The notes beneath the pieces were generated by a model that was not told the origin of the DNA, ran no database searches, and was given only the letters and a program-made list of their open reading frames with translations. 64,000 nucleotides of DNA from Panopea generosa (taxonomy: Eukaryota > Mollusca > Bivalvia > Adapedonta > Hiatellidae): positions 72,221,719 through 72,285,718 of the forward strand of contig CM055899.1 in NCBI GenBank assembly GCA_029582155.1, given 5' to 3'. Both the position numbers and the translations under genes were made by a program. How positions within the stretch are numbered: position 1 is the first letter of the stretch; every line of letters begins with the position of its first letter. Below are positions 11,328 to 22,621 of the stretch, piece by piece.

Positions 11328-12980
11328 TCAATTAAGGAGTATGACAGTTTCTTGATGAATTAGGGGCAAATATAGATAGGACATCGTCTGACACCATATT
11401 ACTTTATACGCACTTAGAAAACTTTGGGGACTTATTCGAGAACTTTCCCGGCAGCTTTTAAAAGAAATATGATTCAGAATTATCTCGTAACTACGAGTTT
11501 TTTCAGAGTTTACGTCATAAAAAAAACTTAACACGTGAGATTCACTCTGATTTAGTATCGACCTTCTCCGATTACAAAATACTGCAAGCAACTAAGGAGA
11601 GGCGTATAGGCAAGCGCGCCATATTTGGGCTTTTAAGTCCGATTTTTACAGCGGGATATCGGTTAACAGACGCTGCAAGTTTAAATTGCATCAAGCGAAA
11701 TGTCAAAAAATGGTCAGATAATCAGAGAGTCATACAACATACTCTTGAGGACAGTTTAAGTGTCCTTAACACGACAGGCTTTGCAATTAAGCAGAACAGA
11801 CAGACCATTAATGTGGTTATCAAGTCGTTAACGACATTTAGTAAAGAATTTATAAGGGCACGGGGTGATATTGTTCGTAAGGTGAATAATATTGAAAACT
11901 TTATATACTTATTCTCGAAACTAAACATAGTGTTGGTTGAGATAGTCAATGCTACAGAATTGCATTTACCTTTACATGCAACTAGAGGTTAAACTAAATA
12001 TCCTTACAATGCAAAAATTAAGTGCGAACATAGTTCCGGCTAGTCAGTTACAAAAAGCCCTATAAGAATTATCAACTTACCTATCTGCAACTCTAAAACT
12101 GCCTAAAGATCCGAAAACACAACTGTTTGACTACTATAAGTTCTTAGAATGTGACACAGTCCTGAAGGAGGGACAGATAATTATCGTGACAGATATCAGG
12201 TTAACAGAACACACGCGACTATTTGAACTGTATTATTCAAACTTATTATTTTTGCCATAAACGGACGGAACCGACAATACTGAAAAGAATATTGTAGCCT
12301 ACTACCAACTTGAAAGTCCATTCCTAGCTATTAACAGGGAAAGGACGCTGTATTTCTTATTAACAGAAGGGAAAGCAGTGAGCTGTAGAAACCCATTATT
12401 AAATTCATGTAACCTAAGACGCGGTATACACAACGTGTATCAGTCCAGTACATGTATAGTTAACTTATTTGTACGCAACCGAGACAGGTCTAGTAAAAAA
12501 TGCGAGATATACCCGTCACATACGGACTTGCCCAAGGCTATATATGTAGCCGAGGATTCGTATTTTATTATGAAAAAAGCCGTTTGACATTCCATCTCAA
12601 TTGTAAGGACATTAATATAAATACTAAAAGGTCGTCGTGACACCTCCATACGGCATGGTCGAGGTGAAACCATCATGCATAGCCAGCTCTGACTGGATTA
12701 CTCTAATTGGGACGTTTGAGAATTATTCTAATTATTCTGTTACGCCGGCCATTAAATTTCTAAGGGACTTAGATTTTACCGACATGGTTGTTCCGATATG
12801 TAATGTATCTAGAATGAACAACGAAACCTCAAACATTCCTAAAAGTCTGCAGAGCTTGAAAGAGATCCCGTTGTCCTCTTTAAGGAAGCGATTGTCAGAT
12901 ATGACCATATTTTAGTGACTTGCCAGTTGAAAGAAAATTTCCAAATTGGGGGATCGTTTTGATTGTTTTGTCAATAATTA
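11328..12980 (+). pseudogene. env-like region (fossil)
   Basis: The position after pol, a Cys-rich ectodomain-like stretch (around CRNPLLNSCNLRRG and CIVNLFVRN) and a late hydrophobic segment suggest an envelope glycoprotein of the errantivirus/F-protein type. The assignment rests on position and Cys pattern, not on a diagnostic motif. Fossil remains only. Confidence 0.4.
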
Positions 12981-13595
12981 TACTTCTTGTATAATATCGA
13001 TTTAGAAAAATCTTGTTGAGTAAGTTAGAAAAGCATTGCCAAATGGATTTGAATACGAGTGGGCGTGTATCCATTATGCCGAAGCAAGCCACAAAGGAAA
13101 CCACAGCTCAACCGAAGCAGGGGCGTCTACCAGAAGGTGAAGTTCGTGTTAGAACTAAGGATACGGATACTGTATCGGCGCTTTTGATGTCTCCGACGGA
13201 CGACGCGGTGACTAATGTACGTTCAGGGTCGAGCATCGACATTAGAACCCTGAACATATACTATGTACCGTTAGTGTAAACGGAAGTAACCTGTTGGTAC
13301 AGAACTGTGCATAAATAAATTGTCAGTAAAGGCAACGTGAAAACTGTAAATAAATATACAATGTGCAAAACGGAGGTGGACATAATTATGTACTGTGACG
13401 TGGTTGTAAACATAAGACTGTGTTTAAGCAGGTTGTCACAGGGATGACCTATGCGAACTGTAAATAGATAAAGAAAACCGTGGTAATGGGACGTATATAT
13501 TGGACATTGTCATAAAACTTGTAGTATTGTGGACTGTGTTATTAAAAGTGACAGACGGGATAGTTATACACGACAACTTACCTGTCGTCATTTTT

Positions 13596-13597
<2 letters not shown>

Positions 13598-13629
<32 letters not shown>

Positions 13630-13863
13630 ATGGTGTTTAGCGTTGCTTTCATCAATTTTTCAGTCATATCGCAACGGTGTCTACTTAAGACAGTATTCTA
13701 AGCGCTGTCACCTAGAAGACCTAGAACTCTTCTCTAAATGCTGAGCGTCAAGAAAGAAAGCTTCTAGTACCATTTTTAAAGTCTTTGGTATGACCCGGCC
13801 GGGGATTGAACCCACGACCTTCCACATGCGGGGCGGACGCTCTACCACTAGACCACGCCGCGG
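13598..13863 (-). mobile_element. tRNA-derived SINE with (CAA)n tail and target-site duplication
   Basis: On the minus strand the head carries an A box (TGGTCTAGTGGTAGAGC) and a B box (GGTTCAATCC), then a body with AAAGACTT...AAAATGGTA and GACTGAAAA, and an (ACA)n tail that appears on the + strand as the GTT run at 13,598-13,629. The flanks are TCATTTTTTT at 13,588-13,597 and again from 13,864, a 10-bp duplication that marks a fairly recent insertion. Related copies lie near 45.8 and 46.6 kb. Confidence 0.8.
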
Positions 13864-14082
13864 TCATTTTTTTTATCCAAACATAATGATTTATCCCATT
13901 ATTTTCAATAAGAAGCATTTCACAACAATTATCACATAATCGCTTAGAAATGTAAAGTGGGGAGACCTTATTTTCTTAGCCAATATGTTAAACCTTATAT
14001 TATTAGCTACTCTATTTTAGGAATATCCTTCACGGTGATAGGAAATTGTATACCATCATAGTTTACTTCATCTATATGTTTT

Positions 14083-14538
14083 TTATATTCTTTGCAGATC
14101 CTTTTGAATTGGAAACTTATATGCCAAATGACACCAACGAAAACACTCATCATCCTTTTCATTCTTGATGTTAATTAATCCCTTCTTTGCATTTTTTAGT
14201 TCTTTTGGTAATTCAACATATGTAGACCCTCTTAATGGTTGGTATTTATATATGTTTACGTAGTGATTTGTAATCCGTTCAATATCCCCGCCCGATCCAT
14301 CATTTAGCAAAGCATCTTTTCTCGTGTCTATTTCAGAAATTATGTTACTTAGATCAATGTTATCGTTTATTGATATCACTGGCCTGGAATGGAAATATGC
14401 TGTTTTATAACTTAACCCTCGAACTTGAACTTTACGAAAGGTTACTCTTAGAGCAGCACTTATTTTAATTCCTCTCATTTCTCTTCTTATTATTTTTAAT
14501 TCATTAACAACCATATTTTTTTTGTTTTGTTTTTGCAA
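14083..14538 (-). pseudogene. Polinton-type DNA polymerase B segment (fossil)
   Basis: The frame contains GSTYVELPKELKNAKKGLIN followed by a CFRWCHLAY-like block. This ordered signature (Y.LP.EL....KGLINIKN.....CF.WC) lies in the region upstream of the catalytic polymerase core in Polinton/Maverick pPolB proteins. It is the strongest marker for the identity of this element. Fossil remains only. Confidence 0.65.
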
Positions 14539-14776
14539 GCTGTTCGAGTGGAGTTGAGCTCCTTATTTCAATTTCATATGATCTGACATATTGTCTTGGT
14601 GTATTTTCTATTAATTCCATATACATTTGTATATATTCTTAGGTTCAGAAAATAATTTTGAATTAAGTTTAAATAATAACTCATTTCTTATAACTAAATT
14701 TGAATAATTTTCCATACGTTTTAGAATATCCACTTTTAACAATGATTGAAGCATACAATTAATTCTAAAAACTAAT

Positions 14777-15400
14777 TTATTTATGGATATACACGTTTAA
14801 GATAAAAAAAAAAATACCAATAAAGTCAATAACTTGGTTAAAAATTATCTCATAATCATTCTTGTCTTTCCTTTCTATATTATTGTCAATGACTAATACT
14901 TTTTCTTTATACTTTTCGAGGAATTGTTCCTGTTTTTCCTCTAAATCAATAAGATATTCTCTCGAGATTATACTCTCGCCAGGTCTTGATCTTACCTTTA
15001 TTATTTCGTGACATTTATCAACAGAAGTTTTCAAATAAACGTAACAATCTGGTTAAGGTTGATTCATAACACGAACAACATGATCATACACAACTCATTC
15101 TAAAGGATTGAATGAATGCGAAGCAAACATATCTTCATAACATTCCCAACATCTTTCGAGAACGCAATTCTGTTTAGACACCCTAGCTGTTTCCATTATC
15201 CTAAAATGAGAATTTATACTTAATATTTGAAACGCAAAAATATTTTTTCGGATCATTATATAATTCTTCGGGTTGGTTTATTCCATCCAGCTTCAATCGG
15301 TTTAGGAATAATTGTCCATTTAAATATTTTAAAAATGTAGTTTTTCCAGCCCCAATATTACTTTCTAATGATATTACAACCATTATATTATTCATATCCA
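14777..15400 (-). pseudogene. deoxynucleoside kinase (dNK-type) fossil
   Basis: The N-terminal part starts with ISLESNIGAGKTTFLKYL, the P-loop of the dNK/dGK/TK2 family, and a downstream segment has RSRPGESIISREYLIDLEE, the family's Arg-rich lid and helix. Such kinases phosphorylate deoxynucleosides for DNA synthesis and occur in cells and in large DNA viruses. Fossil remains only. Confidence 0.65.
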
Positions 15401-15599
15401 TTTATTATATATTTTTTCATATACATTTCCAGAGGCTGGACAAAGTCATCGCTTTACTGCATTTCTAGGATAATATTGAACACATTTGAGACAACTTGCT
15501 GGTTTTCTTCGGCTGTTTGACAATAAGATGATAGTTGCTTAAACTTTCTATGATTTATTTTGAATTTTGTCTTTTTCTCCTTCATTTTCAAAACATTAG

Positions 15600-15785
15600 T
15601 TAAGATAAGATAAGAAGAACAGCTGGGATAGCCCCCGTTAACGCGATAAAAGCGGGTATTACAGAAACCGCAGCTAGAACAGCCGCCGAACCTAATATCA
15701 CTGTGGATACTTCAATTTCTTTACTGATGTTTCCGCAAAACTTATAACTTTTTCTATATGCCGAAACAACTTTTGATAGATACAA
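15600..15785 (-). pseudogene. small membrane-protein ORF of the fossil
   Basis: Sixty-one codons ending in a hydrophobic stretch of about 30 residues (STVILGSAAVLAAVSVIPAF and on). It could be a minor virion or membrane protein; not recognised. Confidence 0.3.
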
Positions 15786-15843
15786 AATTAACTCACTCGT
15801 TGTTTCGAATTTTTTATTAATTTTATATTATTCGAAGTGTTTT

Positions 15844-16095
15844 TTATAAAGCGTCTCGTGCTCTTCCGAGGTTATTTTTTCCTTGTTCCAACAGTTTGTC
15901 AACAATGTTTATTCCATCATTTTTGAAAGAGAGGTTATTATTTCCTGACTCGATAGAACCGCAGATTAGTTCAAATTTATCAATGAGATTATTAGCGCAA
16001 TTGCACGAACCTAAGATATTTATTTTCTTGCTTAATCGGCTTATTGGTAATCCGCTTAATTCTGTTAGTTTTTGAAAAACATATTTTGCCAACAT
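15844..16095 (-). pseudogene. unrecognised ORF of the fossil
   Basis: Eighty-three codons with real-protein composition (MLAKYVFQKLTELSGLPISR and on), between the membrane ORF and the next minus-strand ORF. No domain is recognised. Confidence 0.3.
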
Positions 16096-16428
16096 GGAAT
16101 AGTTTTTATTTTTTACATCTTTTAGTAATTATTTCGATAAAATCGTCATTTTTTTTTTGCTTCTGACGCAGTTCCAGAACCCCGCTTAGTGATTAAATTA
16201 TGATAAAAAACGAGTAGAGGTATGTTTATTTTCAGGTTTCCATAGTTTCCATCTTTATCTACTTTGTAATAATTTCTTAATCCTTTTCCTGTAAACACTT
16301 TTTTATTATCCATCATACCCTTTTGTTTTTAATTGTATTCTACTAATTGATATCTCTCTTGTTCCTTCTCATTAATGTTTCTATAATCTTCCTCAGTCTT
16401 GTTTTTCTTGTTTTTCACACCCATTATC

Positions 16429-16980
16429 CTACCAGTTAACCTTAGAACTACTGACATCTCTATATTCACCTTTCCACTTCTTTGGTGTTTTCACTAATAC
16501 ATTAAATGATGTAAGATCACTGCCGTTATTGTATAAATCTTCAAGTCCCGTATCCAAATCCACACTTAGAGTTTCTTTATATAACTCTTCGAGTCCTTTA
16601 TCTAAATCCACACTTGGAGTTTCTTAAGCGGTTTGTTCTTCGGAGATATCATATGGTTCATTTTTACCGCTGGTGGGGGGTTTAAGCAGACTATAGAATT
16701 CCTTAGCTTGTTTTTTCGTTAAATCGTTAATTTTTTGTTCTATGATAGCTAATGCCTTGTTTTGATCAAACTTCCGATCCTTTAGTTCTTCGGCAATCCC
16801 TTTTTGAGCGGAAGTAAGAGATTTAAATACTTCCTGGTACGTTTCTTGACTCGTTCTTTTTTCTCATCTTGTAGTCCATCATAGCACCATTGATTTCGTC
16901 GAAAAGTTTTTTTATCTTCTTTCTTCTTTTTTACCTGTTCTTTCCATTTCAATAATGACATTATATGATAACTTTAGATA
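16429..16980 (-). pseudogene. unrecognised acidic and coiled-coil ORFs of the fossil
   Basis: Starts include an internal duplication (LDKGLEELYKETLSVDL and LDTGLEDLYNNG). Charged helical sequence follows upstream on the same strand. No domain is recognised. Confidence 0.3.
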
Positions 16981-17030
16981 CTTTTAGATAATATTATGAT
17001 TGTTTCAACATTTGATCGGCTAATAGTATA

Positions 17031-17661
17031 ATGGAAATTCCGAATTATGACACAAAAGGAGAAGAAAGTACCTTTAAGCAACAACACGATTACATGTCAA
17101 GTTCTTGTTTTAAAATGTTAATTTGTGGCAACAGTGGCAATGGGAAACTAATGTATTAGTGCAATGTTGGCAAAACATTTAATTTTCTACGATAAATAAT
17201 ATCTTTTTGCTAAAAATCTAGAACAAACAAAATATAAATCTCTAATCAAACGGCTTGAGGATATAGCGGGAAAACATGACTTCCCTCTTGAAGATATTTT
17301 AGAATATTCAAATGGTGATATCATTAGTATTGATAATTTGAGTGACGTCTGTGTTCAAAAGTTTGTGGTATTTTATGATTATATTTGCGAGAAAAAAAAA
17401 AGATAATATAATTAATTATTTCATTCAAGGAAGACATAAAAACTGTTGCGTCATCTACTTAACTCAATCAATTACAAAAACCCCAAAAATATCAGACTTA
17501 ATTGTTCACATAACATTTTATTTCAAACCCCGTCTAAAAGAGAAATGGATATGATTTGTAACGAAAATGGTATAGAAAAAGAAAAGTTTATAAGAGGGTT
17601 TAGTAAGCAATATGATTTTGTTTATTTAGACAAACCGAGAAATTTCTACGGAAAGATATAA
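17031..17661 (+). pseudogene. FtsK/HerA-type genome-packaging ATPase segment (fossil)
   Basis: Near the start is MLICGNSGNGK, a P-loop-like block. Later come FIQGRHKNCCVIYLTQS, the Walker B-distal 'GRH..C....LTQS' block typical of Polinton and NCLDV packaging ATPases, and a downstream segment with RNFYGK. The block order matches the family. Fossil remains only. Confidence 0.65.
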
Positions 17662-17969
17662 TGGGAATACATAATAACATATCGGAAATAGAAAAGGATG
17701 ATGGTGAAAAAGGAAAAAACAATTTCGGAATTGTATTAACTCAATGTGTGTAAAAGGGATCTGCAATAGATATGCAACAAATGAGCATTTTCAACCTACC
17801 AGCCCCTGCTGATGCTAACGATGCTGTCCCTAAGTATTTTGTAGTAAAACGCGAGACAAATCTTGTAAAAAATGGAAACTGGATAAGATATCAGGGCAAT
17901 TAGAAAATATCGAGAAAGGACGCTTTGGAAAAATTAAGTGACGAAACAGAAGAAACTATTATTTAAAAA

Positions 17970-18565
17970 GTGAGAAAACAATTAAGAAAAAGTTTTGACG
18001 AGTTAAGGACTAGTGTGTCTGATGTCAATAAACGAATTGTTGATGATAAAGAACCGGAGACAAGTATAAATAAAAAAACGCAAGAATTAAGAACATTACA
18101 AGAAACGAAGTATGATATTCTAGTGGGAAGAATGATTAAAGATAAAGAGCAAGAAGACGAAACTCATGTTTCTATTTTAAACAGAGTAAATACCAATAAT
18201 GAAGAAATAATTAAAAGGGTGCAAGATAATGAAAACCATATATTTATTCAGGGCGTGGAATTAACTAAAAAAATGGAAGATATCGAGAAACAAATGGCTG
18301 ATGATAAAGAACTGAAATAGTTACGAACATCGCAAGAAACGAGGTTTAACTTTCTTAAGGATCAACTGGATGCGGATAAGGCACAACGAGATAAAGTACA
18401 TACACTTATCTTAGACAGATCAATCGCGGATAATGCACTTTTAACTAAAAAAGTGGAAGATATCAAGAAACAAATGGTTGATGATGATGATGAATTACGT
18501 CGAATTATAAATGAAAAAATACCGAAAATGAGACTTACATATGATATGCTTTTTTTTTCATTAGA
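17970..18565 (+). pseudogene. coiled-coil ORF of the fossil
   Basis: A long charged helical frame rich in Glu, Lys, Asp and Ile with repeated short phrases (for example KMEDIEKQMADDKELK and a similar phrase again near 18,450). It is consistent with a fibre- or scaffold-like structural protein. Not recognised. Confidence 0.35.
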
Positions 18566-19147
18566 CATAGGAATTGGCTCGATTTAGAAAAAAATCACAG
18601 AAATGTTCCTTGGAGTACTTTTAACCAAGTTTGTTCAAACCGTAGTGATTCGTCAAAAATCTAGTGGCCAAGGGGAAGGGTTAGTTTATTATATAAGCTA
18701 TAGTAAAAACTTAAAAAAATCTTCTTGTCAGAAACCACTGGATCGATTTTAAAACAATTTCGCAGATATGTTCCTTGGGTGACTCTTTGCAAAGTGTGTT
18801 CAAGCCGTTGTGATTTGTTAAAAACATGACTGCCACAGTAAGGTGCTAGTTTACTACCGGGTATATAGGCAACTATAATAAAAACTTCAAAAGCCTTCTA
18901 GTCAGAATCTACTGACCTGATTTCGATGTAATTTTACTGACATTTACCATGGGTGAACCTCTACCAAGTTTGAACTCATCTACGCATCCGTTACATCGTT
19001 ACATCTTCAAAACAACTAAAAATTCTAACTACTCGCCCATCTCGTTTTTCTGGAATTTTTAGTGTACATGCATTACATAATCTAATTAAAATGGGTGACT
19101 CAAGGTATGTCAGGTGAACGATATAGGGCCATCTTAGCCATCTTGTT
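18566..19147 (+). mobile_element. pearl-like repeat, left-truncated copy
   Basis: Shares the core phrases CAGAAATGTTCCTTGG, AAGTTTGTTCAA and CTTCTTGTCAGAA, and the right-end block (ACATCTTCAAAAC, GGTGACTCAAGG, AGGGCCATCTTAGCC), with the full copy at 32,195-33,457. It begins abruptly inside a core unit at the edge of the Polinton-like fossil and lacks the left end. Confidence 0.75.
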
Positions 19148-20568
19148 ATATTTGATAGATATTCAATGATATACATTATTAGTAAAGTGTATAATATTGC
19201 TTTGTTATTTCTATTTAATATTTGGGTTTGGGATTTATTTACGGACGAGTGTGTTAAGGCTGTCTTAGATTAATTAACATTTGTTCAGTTTTGATATTAG
19301 TTTATTCATGATAAATATGTCAAGGCTGTCTTAATTTAGCTTTTTTTTTTGTTTTTTAAGGTTTGAATTTTTAATTTATTCATGATCAATGTGTAAATTT
19401 TGGTAAAACAGTGCCATTGATTACTTGTTTGTTTATTTTTCTTTGCTGATGGGGCCTAACGCCTTTTGCAAGAAATAAATTATTATTTTACATTTGACGG
19501 GAAAAAAGAAGGAATGTTATGTTTTTGACTACTGCCATAAAAGAATCATTTTTTTCTTTGTTTTATGACTGCTCAAGTTAGTATATATCTATATATACAA
19601 GAAAATTGATAAGAACATTTTGGTGTGGATTTTATATTGCATTATTTGAATCTTAGAACATGTAGTTCCTGGATTAGTTAGAAAGAATACCTTAACGTAT
19701 ATAAATAAACACAAAGTTCACGTAAATCATTATTATTTCTACTGATAATAAAAAAAATAATTCAGATTTAGGCCGTCGTTAAAAATTATATTGTTTGCCG
19801 TGCTCCTACCTACTCACACAAAATAACAGTTACCCAAACTTTTTTATTGACTTTAAATCATTTAATTTTTTTCATGATTTCTGCACATTTTTTCTTTAAA
19901 ATGACAATGCAAATTCAAAATTTGCCATAAAAATAGCTACCTACCTATCATCATGAAAAATACTGGGCTGGAGCACAGAAAACAAATATTTTTTAAGGGT
20001 GGCCTTATTAAGATTTAGAAGACAATAATTCTGATTTATTAGGAATTATATACATTTGATAATCTCATTCTGTGATGTATTCATAAATTGAGCATGAACA
20101 ATTTGATATTTTCTCTTTCAATAAAAAACTTTTGAACTTTATCACATACTTCGTAGTTCTGTGTTTTCCCATATACTAAAATGCCAATTCTGACACATCA
20201 CATTCATACGAAAATATTTGAATATCTCGAGGGGGGAGTGGGGATAGATTGAGTTGAATAATAATGTTTGTCTTAATTAGCACAATGGAATTCTGTATTT
20301 GCAGTCGGGTGGGTGGAGTATAATGTGGATTTTGTAAATCTCAAGGAGGTTGGATGTGGAGTCTCTTGATTCCAAGATATTTAGAAAATAACAGTGTAGC
20401 AGGTACGGAACCATCTGTCCCCTCCAAATCCATCAGTGAAGTGATACAGTGCTGAAGCTACACTGGTAGATCTATAGAGTTATTTTTAATGTTAACACAA
20501 CCAGTCTTCTAAGATTCTACGTTTTGTTAGTGGGTTCATTGTTGAACAAGGGTTCTACCAGAGTAAAT
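19148..20568. other. no gene seen
   Basis: Very AT-rich. A phrase AAGGCTGTCTTAGATTAATT/AAGGCTGTCTTAATTTAG is repeated about 70 nt apart (19,256 and 19,322). Nothing coding was recognised. Confidence 0.45.
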
Positions 20569-20763
20569 TTATAGATTTATTTTCTCCCACAAAATGTTTG
20601 GACCGAGAATGTTCGGACCCACGGCATCAAGCGGTGTAAAGCTCTCCACTAGGTTAAAGATGACCCTCTCGATCCCATCGCAATAGAATAGGAAGATCCA
20701 CATAAAATATACATTTACAAGGAGCATCGCCACAACATTAAATACGCAGTTCACCTTACTCAT
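20569..20763 (-). CDS. small single-pass membrane protein ORF, unrecognised
   Basis: A true ATG (20,763-20,761) opens a 64-codon frame: a short polar start (MSKVNC), one hydrophobic segment of about 23 residues (VFNVVAMLLVNVYFMWIFLF), an amphipathic region (DGIERVIFNLVESFTPLDA) and a small duplication (GPNILGPNIL). An AATAAA lies within the last codons on the same strand. A GC-richer stretch with a palindromic GTCACGTGAC lies about 270 bp upstream, as a promoter might. It may be a complete small protein or a first exon. The family is not recognised. Confidence 0.33.
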   Translation of the reverse strand: MSKVNCVFNVVAMLLVNVYFMWIFLFYCDGIERVIFNLVESFTPLDAVGPNILGPNILWEKINL

Positions 20764-21035
20764 TTGTAAGACGTGTACACTATTTCGTATTGGCTACGTC
20801 ATATTTCTTGTAATTATTTCAAGCGAGCGTATCAAATATTTGCGATGACGGTGTGTTAAAATTGATTATTGTTTACATGATACATTTTAAACTAAGACGC
20901 AAATGATTTAGATAGATCGCGGCGGGAGGGGAAAACAACCGCAACATATCCCGAATACGGATAAAATAATACAAAAACGCACACACCTATGATCATTTAA
21001 GAGATATCTCGAAGTTCCGATACATATACATGAGC

Positions 21036-21045
21036 GTCACGTGAC
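21036..21045. promoter_or_regulatory. GTCACGTGAC palindromic E-box (CLEAR-type)
   Basis: A perfect 10-bp palindrome matching the consensus bound by MITF/TFE/TFEB bHLH factors. It lies about 270 bp upstream of the minus-strand ORF at 20,763. The function is inferred only from the motif and position. Confidence 0.3.
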
Positions 21046-21349
21046 TGGCAGTGACATCTTGAAATTAACGGTGTTATTTTCTAAAAGAATCTGGTTTGTT
21101 TGTTGCTGTTTTTTGAAATAATAATTATAGAGTTAAGAAAGTCACATGACTCCCATCATTACTAATATAGTACATGTAATATATTTGATATTCCTGTGTG
21201 GTCAGGCACGGATTGTGTACATGTAACGTGTTGCTCATCGGCTTTGGTGTAAAACGTCTTGATCTGAGCCGGTTTCAGCCAGTAGTTCGGGCTCCGCCCT
21301 GCTCCGCTCCTAAACACATTTTATTGATCGCGCTCGCACACAAGAGATG

Positions 21350-21357
21350 TGACGTCA
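21350..21357. promoter_or_regulatory. CRE-like TGACGTCA
   Basis: A full cAMP-response-element palindrome in a locally GC-richer stretch (21,230-21,360), directly before a GT microsatellite. No transcript start is known here. Confidence 0.25.
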
Positions 21358-21358
21358 G

Positions 21359-21360
<2 letters not shown>

Positions 21361-21404
<44 letters not shown>
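21361..21404. repeat. (GT)n microsatellite
   Basis: A pure GT run of 44 nt. Confidence 0.95.
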
Positions 21405-21407
<3 letters not shown>

Positions 21408-22097
21408 GAAAGCTTGAATTATCTTTATATAATTATATTGTTTCACTTCATCCACGCTTTTAATAAAAGCGGAGAAAATAACTCATTAAAGTATTAAAAA
21501 AACATTAGATTGACAATAACGTATAAATTATGCCACCGCTTGTTTTGCATTGCCTTAGTTTACACCATTTTTTATTGAAATTTACCGCGTTTTAGCGCGA
21601 TTTGTCAACAAAAACATCGACTTTCCTTGCTCCATATTGAAAATTACGCATTTGGGCCGCTTGTGATTGTAATAAACAATCTCAAATATTTCCCTCAATT
21701 GAGGGTTAAGAAATTTCGTGAAACAAAAAACTTGAGAAATCACAGTTGAGTGGAACTTTGAGTTTGAGGAAACTGAAGAAGTTTAGTGAAACCGGGGCCA
21801 GTTAGCCCTCTGTGGCAAAATGACGTTAATTAATCGTACAAACAAGCACACACCGTAATTATATGACTGAAAAATTGTTGAAATGCGACGCTGAACATCA
21901 TATATTATACTATTTAATCAGAAACATACATTATCAATTAAAGATTATTTCAAATGTTATATTACTTATACCATTTGTGTGAACATAGTGGATTTAACCG
22001 ACACTCTTACATTGATACTTTCGGGTGTATTGTGTAACTATAAATCATAGAATACCATACATCTTGAATATCACTCAATATAAACTGAATACAATTA

Positions 22098-22130
22098 CAG
22101 ACAGACAGGCAAACAGGCAGGCAGGTAGGC

Positions 22131-22197
<67 letters not shown>

Positions 22198-22216
22198 CAG
22201 GCGGGCGGGCGGACGG
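22098..22216. repeat. (ACAG)n microsatellite with degenerate flanks
   Basis: A near-perfect 4-nt repeat from about 22,132 to 22,196, with degenerate GCAGGCAGGTAGG and GGCGGGCGGGCGG edges. It makes spurious repetitive Thr-Asp-Arg and Ser-Val-Cys-Leu frames. Confidence 0.95.
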
Positions 22217-22279
22217 ACAGGGGAGGAATATCGTCTGATGATAAGTACTAACTAGATGTAAATAAATTTATGTACAAAT

Positions 22280-22312
<33 letters not shown>

Positions 22313-22621
22313 TCACAAGTTCTTTTAGTTCTTAATACATGAAAAGGCCGATTTAGTAAAGTTTATAGTACGTTTAAGGCGGGAGAAGAAACAGGGTATG
22401 TGTGCGAAAGCAGTGCTGCCATCTGCAATGAGGGGATCTCATCATCATTTAAAAAAACATCGCGTGCAGAAACAGGACTGTCTTTATGATACACCCGGCA
22501 GTAGGTTAATTACGTTGTCTGTTTTAAATAATGTGCAGGCAGTGATTATTTTAAGAGCAGGAGATTTTTTTGTTGCAATTTTTTCATCAGAACAAGTTTA
22601 TTAGGTTGATTGCGTAGTCTT

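Larger units (their letters stand above)
5888..13587 (+). mobile_element. decayed Ty3/Gypsy-type LTR element with env-like region
   Basis: Parts appear in retrovirus-like order on the + strand: a candidate 5' LTR, a primer-binding-site-like TGGCGCC at 6,337, a gag-like region, Cys-His knuckles, an aspartic protease segment, RT and RNase H segments, an integrase segment with its zinc-binding N-terminus, then extra ORFs including a RING-like finger, then an env-like region. It is clearly broken, with more than a dozen breaks, and no clear second LTR is seen before the SINE at 13,598. The boundaries are approximate. The decay suggests an old insertion. Its env-like part is reminiscent of errantivirus-type elements, but the exact family is not settled. 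Confidence 0.75.
13875..18565. mobile_element. decayed Polinton-like virus fossil
   Basis: The left half is read on the minus strand and the right half on the plus strand, diverging near 16,980. Recognisable parts are a protein-primed DNA polymerase B upstream-region segment, a deoxynucleoside kinase, short membrane and unknown ORFs, and an FtsK/HerA-type packaging ATPase followed by a coiled-coil ORF. No terminal inverted repeats, integrase, capsid or protease segment was recognised. It is broken in many places (about ten or more). The right edge abuts a pearl-like repeat and the left edge abuts a SINE, so both boundaries are approximate. Confidence 0.65.

Noticed and set aside
21198-21497. 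99-codon ORF with a Cys-Val run
   Set aside because: It depends on the GT microsatellite and a non-ATG start; no domain or conservation signal.
22007-22255. Repetitive Ser-Val-Cys-Leu and Thr-Asp-Arg ORFs
   Set aside because: They are products of an (ACAG)n microsatellite.
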